Of a stretch of 64,000 nucleotides of DNA, positions 27,785-35,088 are shown piece by piece. A program made the translations under genes and the position numbers. Each line of letters starts with the position of its first letter. Within the stretch, counting starts at the first letter, position 1. Source of the DNA: Falsiroseomonas frigidaquae (lineage in GTDB: Bacteria; Pseudomonadota; Alphaproteobacteria; Acetobacterales; Acetobacteraceae). The notes below the pieces were generated by a model. That model saw nothing but the letters and a program-made list of their open reading frames with translations. It searched no databases and was not told the origin of the DNA. The DNA is taken from assembly GCF_012163145.1 (NCBI RefSeq), contig NZ_JAAVTX010000002.1:894132-958131 (forward strand). The letters are read 5' to 3'.

Positions 27785-27903
27785 CGACCGCGAATCATTC
27801 CGCGCCGCAGCATACGGCGGCGCGGGTTAACAGTTGCACAACCTCTCCGCGGTTAGGCTCAGGCAGGCGCTGGAAACAGCCACCTTCAGGGGCGACAGAA
27901 ACC

Positions 27904-28806
27904 GTGGCGATCGAGCTGAATGCGCGGGCGGAGCCTGCGCCAATCCCGCCTTCCGGCCGCTTCCGCGCGGGTGCCGCTCCGGGCGCGCTGCTCGGCGCGC
28001 GTGATGCGGTAGCGGGACTGCTGCTGGGCGCTTCACTGACCGCCTGCGGGCTGGTGCTGCTATGGCCTTCCGCGCTGAGCTCCGCCGGCTCGTCCTCGCC
28101 GCCCGTGGTGCTGGCGGTGGAGGATCGGGCGGCCGCGCTGGACGCCCTGCTCCGCCAGGCCAATGCCCAGCTTTCCGCGCACGCCGCGCGGGCCGAGGAG
28201 GCGGCACGGCAGGCGGAAGCCGCGGCACAGCGCCTGGCGCTTCTGGAGGCGCGTGGGCCGACCGCGGACCGCTTCCTCGCGGCGGCCTTGCTGTTGCAAT
28301 CCAGCGTCGCGACGCCGCGGCCCTGGCTGCGCGAATACCAAATGATGATGGCCCTCGCCCCGCCCGGCGCCGTGCCGCGCCCGCTGGCCGAGGTGCTGGC
28401 CAGCCATGCCGCGCGCGGCCTGCCGAGCGGGATGGAACTGCGGGACCGCTTCGCGATGCTGGCGCCGCAACTGCTGGACCGTGCGCCGCAGGAGGATTCG
28501 CTGGTGCAGCGCGCCGGGCTTGCCGCGCGCGGCGTGCTGTCCGGCATCGGCCTGGCGGCACCGCCGCAGGCCGGGCTTCAGGCCGCCGCGGTGGCCGGCA
28601 TTGCCGCGCAGCTTCGCCGGGGTGACCTGGCCGGGGCGGTGGCCGATGCCGGCGCGCTGGATCCCACCCTGCAACCGCTGCTGGCCGGCTGGCTGGCGCA
28701 GGCGCGGGCGCGCATGGCGGTGGAGCAGGCGGTGCGGGAAACGCTGCTGCTCGCGCTTGCCCCGCGCCCACGGCCGGAGCTGGCCGCGGCCACGCTGCGG
28801 AATTGA
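27904..28806 (+). CDS. Membrane-anchored coiled-coil protein, mitofilin (Mic60)-like
   Basis: The 300-residue protein starts at GTG 27904. It has one transmembrane segment (about residues 34-57), a strong coiled coil (about 71-115, DRAAALDALLRQANAQL onward) and a helical C-terminal part. In that part the stretch RPWLREYQMMMALAPPG, later MELRDRFAMLAPQLL, and finally RRGDLAGAVADAGAL with WLAQARARMAVEQAV follow the order I know from bacterial mitofilin-family proteins, which shape intracytoplasmic membranes in alphaproteobacteria. It lies alone here rather than beside hemD. It opens the cluster of membrane and periplasmic genes that continues to 36 kb. Confidence 0.6.
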   Translation: MAIELNARAEPAPIPPSGRFRAGAAPGALLGARDAVAGLLLGASLTACGLVLLWPSALSSAGSSSPPVVLAVEDRAAALDALLRQANAQLSAHAARAEEAARQAEAAAQRLALLEARGPTADRFLAAALLLQSSVATPRPWLREYQMMMALAPPGAVPRPLAEVLASHAARGLPSGMELRDRFAMLAPQLLDRAPQEDSLVQRAGLAARGVLSGIGLAAPPQAGLQAAAVAGIAAQLRRGDLAGAVADAGALDPTLQPLLAGWLAQARARMAVEQAVRETLLLALAPRPRPELAAATLRN

Positions 28807-28862
28807 AATCACGCCGCCCCCGCGGTGCCTGCTTCACGCCTGACTGACCCGGGAGTCCCAAC

Positions 28863-29930
28863 ATGGGCCGCCTCCGCAATCTCCTGATGGGCTTAGCCCT
28901 GGCCACCTGCACCGCAGCCACCGCAGCGCCGCCCGCCGCGGCGCAGGGCGTCATGCGCGACCGGCTGGTGATCATTTCCTCCACCTCCGCCGGCACCGTC
29001 GCCCGCATGCTGGCTGCCAGCTTCACCGAGCGCTTCGAGGGGGTGATGGAGCCGACGCGGCGCACCTTGCCGACCTCCGGCGTGCTGGACCTGTTCTGCG
29101 CCGGCGTCGGCCCACAGACCCCCGACATCGCCGTGGTGGTGCGCCGCATGCCGCGCAGCATGGTGGAGACCTGCGACACCAATGGCGTGCGCAACATCGT
29201 CGAGATGCGGATCGGGCTGAGCGCCGTGCTGCTGGCGGTGCGGCGTGGCGAGGGCACCACCAACCTCACCTCCCGCCAGGTGTGGGAAGCGCTGGCGGCG
29301 GAGCGCATCGTGGATGAGGAATTCGTGCCGAACCGCCGCGCGCTGTGGTCCGAGGTCTCCCCGGCGCTGCCGCGCATCGAGATCCGCGTGCTGGCGCCCA
29401 ATCTCGGCACCGGCACCAACGGGCTGTTCGAGGACATGATCCTGGAAGGCGGCTGCCGCGACGTGCGCGCGATCCGCCTGCTGTTCGAGGCCCAGTACCG
29501 CCGCGGCAAATGCGTGACGGTGCGGGAAGATGGCCGGGTGCAGCGGATGGGCGGGCTGGAGGTGCCGGCGGCGCTGCTGGCCAGCCCGCCGGGCACCGTC
29601 GGCGTCATCTCCTACGACCAGCTGCAGGCCAGCGGCGGCAACCTGGTGGCGCTGACGCTGGATGGCGTGCTGCCGACCCAGGGCTCGATCTACGCGCAGG
29701 ACTATGTCGCGACGCGCATCGTCTATGTCTACGCCAAGCGGCAGCACACGCGGCTGCGCGAAGGCGTCGGCGTGGTGCGCGGCATCCGCGAATTCCTGAA
29801 CGAGGCGACCAGCGAGGCGGCGTCCGGCCCTGGTGGCTACCTCTCCGTCACCGGCCTGGTGCCGCTGCCGCCGGCGGATCGCGCCGCGCAGCGCCGCACC
29901 GCCGACCGCATGACCCTGCTGTCCCGATGA
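28863..29930 (+). CDS. Orphan PstS-like periplasmic substrate-binding protein
   Basis: The 355-residue protein has a Sec signal peptide ending near AAPPAAAQG. The mature part follows the phosphate-binding PstS family: LVIISSTSAGTVARMLA, LDLFCAGVGPQTPDIAVVVRRM, and ALWSEVSPALPRIEIRVLAPN. Where phosphate binders carry a Ser-Gly-Thr-Arg loop, this protein reads LGTGTNGLFEDM, so the anion-contacting Arg appears to be missing. No pstC, pstA or pstB gene is in the window. It may bind another anion or work as a sensor. Its stop overlaps the next ATG. Confidence 0.75.
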   Translation: MGRLRNLLMGLALATCTAATAAPPAAAQGVMRDRLVIISSTSAGTVARMLAASFTERFEGVMEPTRRTLPTSGVLDLFCAGVGPQTPDIAVVVRRMPRSMVETCDTNGVRNIVEMRIGLSAVLLAVRRGEGTTNLTSRQVWEALAAERIVDEEFVPNRRALWSEVSPALPRIEIRVLAPNLGTGTNGLFEDMILEGGCRDVRAIRLLFEAQYRRGKCVTVREDGRVQRMGGLEVPAALLASPPGTVGVISYDQLQASGGNLVALTLDGVLPTQGSIYAQDYVATRIVYVYAKRQHTRLREGVGVVRGIREFLNEATSEAASGPGGYLSVTGLVPLPPADRAAQRRTADRMTLLSR

Positions 29931-30709
29931 ACCCGGCGCCGGAGACCCAACCCATGCCGCGCATCCAGCCCACCCGCCGTGCCGTCCGCCTCGCCAACTG
30001 GCTGCTTGCGGGAAGCCTGGCGCTGCCGCTGCTGGCCGGGGATGTGGCGCTGGCGCAGCCGGTGCCGCCATCGCCGCAGTCCTCGCCGCGCACCATGGTG
30101 ACGGTGCCCCTGCAGGATCTGTCGGAGGACGGCCTGGTGGACCGGGCGGGGGAGCTGTGGGGCAACGTGCTCGACATCTTCGGCTTCAGCACCGGCGCCA
30201 GCCACTTCATGCGCCGCCACGGCGCGCTGCGCCGCAACCGCGCACAGAATGACGACTTCACCTGGCTGATGGACATCGCCGGCTACAAGCTGAAGGAGAT
30301 CGAAAGCTCCATCGGCCTGATCCCGAGCTTCGGCCTCGCCTTCGGCCAGGCGCGGGAGCTGACGGAGGCGGATCGCGACTATGTCGAGCGGATGCTGGAC
30401 CGCCACGCGCAGCGCAACCCGGGCCCGATGGCGGTGATCCAGCGCACGATCGTGCGCGGCATCCTGGACGCGACGGAAATCGGCGGCTTCACGGTGGACA
30501 AGGTGGATGTGGATCTGTTCCCGCTGCCGCGCGTGAAGTTCGTGCTGACGCCGACGGATGCGCCGCTGGGCATCGAGGCGAGCCGCATCCTTCGGGCGAT
30601 CGACCGGCTGAATGCGCGGGTGCAGGGCATGGCGACGCGGCCGCAGGGCATGGACCTGCCGCTGGAGCCGACGGCGCCCTCGCTGCGTCCGGCGACACTG
30701 GCACATTGA
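29927..30709 (+). CDS. Exported protein of unknown function
   Basis: The 260-residue protein starts at ATG 29927, overlapping the upstream stop. ATG 29954, with GGAG 9 bases before it, is a good alternative. A signal peptide (LANWLLAGSLALPLLAGDVALA) is followed by a periplasmic domain. A well-defined central part reads NDDFTWLMDIAGYKLKEIES, then GLIPSFGLAFGQARELTEAD, and ends with a beta-rich stretch (TVDKVDVDLFPLPRVKFVLTP). I do not recognise the family. Its tight spacing with the PstS-like gene suggests that the two products act together. Confidence 0.65.
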   Translation: MNPAPETQPMPRIQPTRRAVRLANWLLAGSLALPLLAGDVALAQPVPPSPQSSPRTMVTVPLQDLSEDGLVDRAGELWGNVLDIFGFSTGASHFMRRHGALRRNRAQNDDFTWLMDIAGYKLKEIESSIGLIPSFGLAFGQARELTEADRDYVERMLDRHAQRNPGPMAVIQRTIVRGILDATEIGGFTVDKVDVDLFPLPRVKFVLTPTDAPLGIEASRILRAIDRLNARVQGMATRPQGMDLPLEPTAPSLRPATLAH

Positions 30710-30731
30710 ACGGCTGCGCAGGGGAATGGCG

Positions 30732-31166
30732 ATGAACGCTGGCGACCAGGATGGCCGCAGCCGCTTCGGCGAGTTGGTGAAGCTGCAGATGCAGGGCCGC
30801 CGCTTCCTCGACAGCAATGAGGAACGGCGCCTGCTGGAGGAAGGGCTGACGCGCTACGGGCTGCGGCTGGAAGATGCCAGCGGCATGCTGCGCGCGGCGG
30901 CGGAGCAGGATGAGATCGCGCTGGAAGGCGAGGTCGGCCGGTCCTCCGGCATGCTGCTGCGGACCATGGCGGACCGGCGCGGCCGGGTCGCGCGGCAGGA
31001 TTTCAACAAGGCCGTCGCCTTCTATCGCGCCCGCACGGGCGCCGGGCTTTCGGAAGCGGAAGCCGCGCGCCGCGTGAAGCGGCGGATGGAGGAGCTGGAG
31101 CTGGCGCCGAAGCCGCATGGCAGGCTGATCCGCACCCGGCGCTGGTGGCGCGCCATCGATGGTTGA
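30732..31166 (+). CDS. Helical cytosolic protein sharing a domain with the carbonic-anhydrase-like gene at 35.1 kb
   Basis: The 144-residue protein has AGGGGA 7 bases before ATG 30732. ATG 30726 is an alternative. It has no signal peptide or membrane segment and is highly charged. Its body (about residues 20-142) is clearly homologous to residues about 179-297 of the protein encoded at 35085-35993. Shared blocks are LLEEGLTRYGL / LLAEGLTRYGL, GRVARQDFNKAVAFYR / SRVARTDVARGVALYR, and LAPKPHGRLIRTRRWW / MAPRPDGLLRSTRWF. The same domain therefore occurs alone here and as a C-terminal fusion there. The function is unknown. Confidence 0.7.
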   Translation: MNAGDQDGRSRFGELVKLQMQGRRFLDSNEERRLLEEGLTRYGLRLEDASGMLRAAAEQDEIALEGEVGRSSGMLLRTMADRRGRVARQDFNKAVAFYRARTGAGLSEAEAARRVKRRMEELELAPKPHGRLIRTRRWWRAIDG

Positions 31167-31194
31167 TTCTCAATTCCTGCTGAAGGGTACTCGC

Positions 31195-31497
31195 ATGAAG
31201 ACGATCCTGGCGTTCCTGCTTCTGGCCGGCCTGGCGCTGTCGCCGCAGCATGCTGCGGCGCAGGCGACCATCACCACGCCTGCCATTCCTGCCGTCACGC
31301 TGCCTTCCGTGAACATTCCGGCAGTGCCGGCGCAGCGCATCACCGCGGGCCATGCCATGGCGCTCGGCGTCGGACTGTTCGCCGGCGCGGTTGCCGGGTC
31401 CGTGCTGATCCATGGCGGCGCGCTGGCCGCGGCCATCGGCGGCGCGGCCGGGCTGGCGGTGGGGCATTGGGCCTGGACGGAAGCCGAATACGACTGA
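31195..31497 (+). CDS. Small exported glycine-rich membrane protein
   Basis: The 100-residue protein starts at ATG 31195 with GAAGGG upstream. A signal peptide (KTILAFLLLAGLALSPQHAAA) is followed by a Thr/Pro/Val-rich linker. Then comes a 40-residue hydrophobic, glycine-rich segment with small residues spaced every three to four positions (GVGLFAGAVAGSVLIHGGALAAAIGGAAGLAVG), as in glycine-zipper proteins that insert or oligomerise in membranes. The end is acidic (AWTEAEYD). The function is unknown. It is the fifth gene of the co-directional run starting at 27.9 kb. Confidence 0.6.
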   Translation: MKTILAFLLLAGLALSPQHAAAQATITTPAIPAVTLPSVNIPAVPAQRITAGHAMALGVGLFAGAVAGSVLIHGGALAAAIGGAAGLAVGHWAWTEAEYD

Positions 31498-31512
31498 CCA
31501 CGCCAGCGCTGC

Positions 31513-32349
31513 GTGACGTTGCCCCGAGGGGTGGCCCAGGAGGGGCAATTGGAATTCTCGCTGCCACATCACATCGCGGCCATGCCCGGCTGGCTTGCAA
31601 TCATGCTGACGGCGGGCGTGCCGGTGCTGCTGGCGCTCGCCCTCGGCCACGCCATGCACCAGATCTTCACGCCGCAGGAATTCGCCGCCAACGCGCAGAT
31701 CGGCGCGGTGAAATACGGCTTCGTGGTGGAGATCTACGCGGTGGTCGCGGCGCTGGCGCTGGTCGGATCCTGGGACATCTACCAGACCGCGCGCGATACG
31801 GTGCAGCAGGAGACGTCCAACCTCTACATGTTGGCATTGGCGGTGGACAGTTTCGGCGGCGCGGACCTAGCCCCGGCGCGCGACGAGATGCGCACCGCCA
31901 TCCGGCTTTATGCCGGTGCCGTGGTGGCGAATGACTGGCCGGTCATGCAGGCGGGCCAGCCCGGCACCGGGTCCGAGGCCGCCTTCCAGCGCCTGGCGCG
32001 CGCCTTCCTCGATGTCGAGGGACGCAGCGATGGTCAGCACGCGCTGAAGCAGAATGTCGGTGACTGGCTGGCGGCGGTGGCGAAGGCGCGGATCGAGCGG
32101 CTTTCGGTGATGTCCCGCACCCTGTCAGGACTGATCTGGGCGCTGGTGCTGACCGTCTCCGTCGCCACCATCAGCTTCCAATGGTTCTTCGGCGGCGGCC
32201 ATGTGGCGCTGCACTACACCATGGGCGCCATCATCGCGCTGATCGTCGGCGCGGTGCTGCTGGTGTCGCTGAAGCTGGCCTTCCCCTTCGTCGGCGACCC
32301 TGCGCTGCTGACGCCGCGGCCGTATCTGTCGCTGATGGAGGTGACGTGA
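31513..32349 (+). CDS. DUF4239 (bestrophin-like) integral membrane protein
   Basis: The protein has up to 278 residues with four transmembrane segments, two near the N-terminus and two near the C-terminus, on either side of a soluble helical part. The stretches GFVVEIYAVVAALALVGSWD, RDTVQQETSNLYMLAL, AIRLYAGAVVANDWPVM and the terminal LKLAFPFVGDPALLTPRPY follow the DUF4239 pattern. Databases describe that family as bestrophin-like. Bestrophins are anion channels. In algae, bestrophin-like proteins are linked to bicarbonate delivery to the thylakoid lumen. The start is uncertain: GTG 31513, TTG 31549 (AGGAGGGG just upstream) and ATG 31582 are all in frame. Confidence 0.72.
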   Translation: MTLPRGVAQEGQLEFSLPHHIAAMPGWLAIMLTAGVPVLLALALGHAMHQIFTPQEFAANAQIGAVKYGFVVEIYAVVAALALVGSWDIYQTARDTVQQETSNLYMLALAVDSFGGADLAPARDEMRTAIRLYAGAVVANDWPVMQAGQPGTGSEAAFQRLARAFLDVEGRSDGQHALKQNVGDWLAAVAKARIERLSVMSRTLSGLIWALVLTVSVATISFQWFFGGGHVALHYTMGAIIALIVGAVLLVSLKLAFPFVGDPALLTPRPYLSLMEVT

Positions 32350-32357
32350 CGGTGCGA

Positions 32358-32960
32358 TCAATGCCCCCCGCCGCGCGGCGCGTGGCGCCAGCGCTGGAAG
32401 ACGAACAGCACCAGCGCGAACAGCCAGAAATTCAGCAGCGCCAGCATCCAGGCCAGCAGGTGGATGGCGTAGTGCAGCACCAGCGCCGTGCTGGCGGCCA
32501 GCAGCAGGAAGGCGCCGAGCGCGCGCAGCCGAGCCCAGCCGCGCCACCAGCGCAGCGCGGCCAGCGGGCCGGTCGCCAGCAGCAGCAGCGCCAGCCCGCC
32601 GGGCAGTGCGCCGAGGCCACCCTGGCGCAGCAGGTCGCGCGCATTCTGCAGCGTCGCCGTGCCGGGCAGGCCGTGCTGCAGCAGGAAGCCTGGCAGATCC
32701 AGGCTCCACGGTCCCTGCACGACGAAGATGCTGGACAGGCGGAAGCTCTCGCCATGCGGTACGGCCAGCAGCAGCGTGACGCCGCTGGCGATGCCGGCGC
32801 ACAGCGCCAGCACGTGCAGCAGTGGCACAGCCTCGGCATCCGCGGGCGCCAATGCGGCGTAGGCGACGCTCGCGGCGCGCAGCAGCGCCAGCACCAGCAG
32901 GATGGCGAGCGCAGCTTCCGCCCCGCCCCACAGGATCATCCCGATGCCACCATGTTCCAT
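32358..32960 (-). CDS. Multi-pass membrane protein of unknown function, opposite strand
   Basis: The 200-residue protein has about five hydrophobic segments (for example AALAILLVLALLRAASVAYAAL and LGAFLLLAASTALVLHYAIHLLAWMLALL) and an Arg/Gly/His-rich C-terminus. It lies on the minus strand inside an otherwise plus-strand cluster. It begins head-on to the next gene, with an overlap of 9 bases between the two start regions. I do not recognise a family. The clear membrane topology makes it a real gene rather than a shadow frame. Confidence 0.6.
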   Translation of the reverse strand: MEHGGIGMILWGGAEAALAILLVLALLRAASVAYAALAPADAEAVPLLHVLALCAGIASGVTLLLAVPHGESFRLSSIFVVQGPWSLDLPGFLLQHGLPGTATLQNARDLLRQGGLGALPGGLALLLLATGPLAALRWWRGWARLRALGAFLLLAASTALVLHYAIHLLAWMLALLNFWLFALVLFVFQRWRHAPRGGGH

Positions 32961-34019
32961 GCGCGGAAGCTAGGGCGCGCGGCCGGGGCAAGTAAGGGGT
33001 TTCGTGCCGCGGTTGCGCTGGCCCTGCTAATTTTCGCGCAGCCAGCCCTGGCGGCACCGATGGCAGTGCGCAACCCGGATGGAAGCTGCGGCCTGCGCGA
33101 CGTGCCGGAGGCGGCCTTGCAGGCCTGGGATTCGCATCTGGCGGCGGAGGCGGCGCGGCTGGAAGGTATGGCGCATCGCCTGCTGGCGGATGCCGCCGCC
33201 ATGCGCCTGGCCCCGGCGCGGGAGGCGGTGCCCGGCTTCGGCGACTGGGCCTATGGCTGGGTGCAGAGCTACATGACCGCTTATCGGGTGCTCGGCCTGG
33301 CGGCGCGCAACCTGGCGGAAGGCGTGGCGGAGGCGGATGCTTCCAGCCTGCCGGACCGCATCGCGCAGGGCATGGCCACCCCGGTGCGGGAGGCCTTCCG
33401 CACCCGCGTGCTGGAACCCGCCATCCCGCCCGCGGCGCTGGCGCTGGACCGCGCGCATGTGCGGGACGTGATCGTTGCGGAATGGCAGCTGGCGGTGACG
33501 GAGGTGGCGCGGCAGGCGCAGGCGCTGCCGCGCGTTTCGCTGATCGCCCCCGGCGCCGTCGCGGTGCCGCGGGTCGACCTGCTGGCCGCCGCGCGACCCC
33601 TGGCGGATTGGCAGGCGGTGGAGGCCGACCCAATGGCGCTGGTCGTGGAGGAAGGTGCCGAGACCAGCACGGTGTTCCTGCGTTCCATGCGGCCGATGGC
33701 GGCGCGGCTCGGCGCCGTGGCGCTGCGGGTCAGCGAGGCCGGGTCGATCGTCGCCACCAGCGGCGCCTTCGGCTACGCGCTGGGCGGCACGCCGGGCGTG
33801 GCGCTGGGTGTGGCGGGCGGCGTCGGCCTGTCCTGGGGCCTGGACTACGTGCTGAACCGCGTCGATTCCGCGCTGAACCGGGAGGCCTTCGAGGCGCAGG
33901 CGCTGGAAGCCATCGAACGTGCCGAACAGCGCCTGCCGGCGCAGGGGCGCCTGGCCGTGGCGGCGGCACTGGCAGCAAGACGCGGCGAATTGCGCGCCGA
34001 AAATCCGGGATGCGGCTGA
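32952..34019 (+). CDS. Exported protein of unknown function with a hydrophobic glycine-rich segment
   Basis: From ATG 32952 the protein has 355 residues with a signal peptide (AAVALALLIFAQPALA). The body is helical and alanine-rich, with an aromatic block GFGDWAYGWVQSYMTAYRVLG. A glycine-rich hydrophobic stretch near residue 280 (GAFGYALGGTPGVALGVAGGVGLSWGLDYVL) could insert in a membrane. The C-terminus is a charged helix. I do not recognise the family. The start lies inside the head of the divergent 32358-32960 gene. No other in-frame start precedes the signal peptide core. Confidence 0.6.
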   Translation: MFHARKLGRAAGASKGFRAAVALALLIFAQPALAAPMAVRNPDGSCGLRDVPEAALQAWDSHLAAEAARLEGMAHRLLADAAAMRLAPAREAVPGFGDWAYGWVQSYMTAYRVLGLAARNLAEGVAEADASSLPDRIAQGMATPVREAFRTRVLEPAIPPAALALDRAHVRDVIVAEWQLAVTEVARQAQALPRVSLIAPGAVAVPRVDLLAAARPLADWQAVEADPMALVVEEGAETSTVFLRSMRPMAARLGAVALRVSEAGSIVATSGAFGYALGGTPGVALGVAGGVGLSWGLDYVLNRVDSALNREAFEAQALEAIERAEQRLPAQGRLAVAAALAARRGELRAENPGCG

Positions 34020-34675
34020 TGCGATACCTGATTCCACTGCTGCTGCTGCTGCTGGCCACGCCGCTGCAGGCGCAGCCCGCCCTGCTGGCGCTGGCGGGGG
34101 CGGAACTGCTGCTGCCGCATCTGGCGCGGTCCGCGCCCTTTCCGCGTGCCTTGGCGGTGACGCAGGCGCTGACCGCAGGTGAGGCTGATTGGCAGGCCTT
34201 GCTGGCGCCGCTCGATGCCGTGGCGGAACAGGGTGCGCCGCTGCCGCGCCAGCTGGCGGCCAGCTTCCCCGTCGCCGCGCGCGCCGCGGTGCTGGCCGAG
34301 ATGGGCCACCCGGCGGAGGCTGGGCGGCTGTGGCACTGGATGGCCGGCGCCATGCGGCTCGGCGCCCGTTTCGGCGGCGGCGAAAGCCCGGCATTGGCCG
34401 CCACCGAGGCGGCGGAGGTGCTGCTGGGCCGCGGAGAGCTGCGCGCCGCGGACCAGGCGCTGGCGACGCTCGTCGGCCCGGCGGCGGCGGCGCTGCTGAC
34501 CTGGCGGCAGGGTTTGGCCCGCCGGCTGCTGATGGAGGATGCTGCCACTGCGCTTGCCGCGCTGGCCACGGCGCGCGCGGCGCCGGGGCACACCGCCGCC
34601 CGCACGGCCCCCGCGCGCACGGTCCCCGCACCCACGGTCCCCGCACCCACGGCCCGGGCGGCCAGGGCGCCATGA
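34019..34675 (+). CDS. Exported helical-repeat protein, weakly mitofilin-like
   Basis: The 218-residue protein starts at ATG 34019, overlapping the upstream stop. ATG 34010 adds three residues. A signal peptide (YLIPLLLLLLATPLQA) is followed by alpha-helical repeats. The order SAPFPRALAVTQALTAGE, LPRQLAASFPVAARAAVLAEM and LLGRGELRAADQALATL resembles the C-terminal part of mitofilin-family proteins, as does the first gene of this cluster. The last 25 residues come from four 15-bp repeats giving (A-R/P-T-x-P)n. The function is unknown, and the likeness to mitofilin is from memory of the family, not from a search. Confidence 0.55.
   Translation: MRYLIPLLLLLLATPLQAQPALLALAGAELLLPHLARSAPFPRALAVTQALTAGEADWQALLAPLDAVAEQGAPLPRQLAASFPVAARAAVLAEMGHPAEAGRLWHWMAGAMRLGARFGGGESPALAATEAAEVLLGRGELRAADQALATLVGPAAAALLTWRQGLARRLLMEDAATALAALATARAAPGHTAARTAPARTVPAPTVPAPTARAARAP
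34602..34661 (+). repeat. Four 15-bp tandem repeats in the 3' end of the preceding exported protein gene
   Basis: Units begin at 34602, 34617, 34632 and 34647 (consensus about gcacggtccccgcac). Each encodes five residues rich in Ala, Pro and Thr. The length is a multiple of three, so copy-number change would keep the frame. Confidence 0.8.
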
Positions 34676-35088
34676 GCGCGGCGCGCTTCAACTGGCAGGG
34701 CGTGGTGGCGCGCGGGTTGTTCAGCCTGTTCGTGGTCTTCGCGATCTACAACCCTTCCGGCTATTCCTACCTGCACTGGGTGCTGCAGGGCTTCGCGTGG
34801 TTCTGGGCCAAGCTCGCCATCGGCGCCTTGCTCGCGATGATCGTTCTGATGCTGTGGCGCACCACGCGCGGCGTGCTGAAGCCGCGCGGCATGGTGCTGG
34901 TGGCGCTGTTCTGCCTCGGCGGCGGCGTGACACTGGCGAGGCTGACCGACACCTCCATCCTGCATCCCGGCTCGCTGCTGATCGGCGCGCTGCTGACCCT
35001 GGCGGCGCTGTTCACCGCCGGCCTGTCCTATTCCCATGTCGATCATCGCCTGGGCGGCATCAGCCATACGGAGGAAGTGGCCAAGTGA
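34672..35088 (+). CDS. Four-helix membrane protein, DUF6524-like
   Basis: The 138-residue protein overlaps the upstream gene by ATGA. It has four transmembrane segments and the opening FNWQGVVARGLFSLFVVFAIYNPSGYSYLHW. The NPSGYSY motif is the hallmark of a small membrane family I recall as DUF6524. The soluble tail ends SYSHVDHRLGGISHTEE. The function is unknown. It is followed, with a GTGA overlap, by the carbonic-anhydrase-like gene, so the two are translationally coupled. Confidence 0.65.
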   Translation: MSAARFNWQGVVARGLFSLFVVFAIYNPSGYSYLHWVLQGFAWFWAKLAIGALLAMIVLMLWRTTRGVLKPRGMVLVALFCLGGGVTLARLTDTSILHPGSLLIGALLTLAALFTAGLSYSHVDHRLGGISHTEEVAK

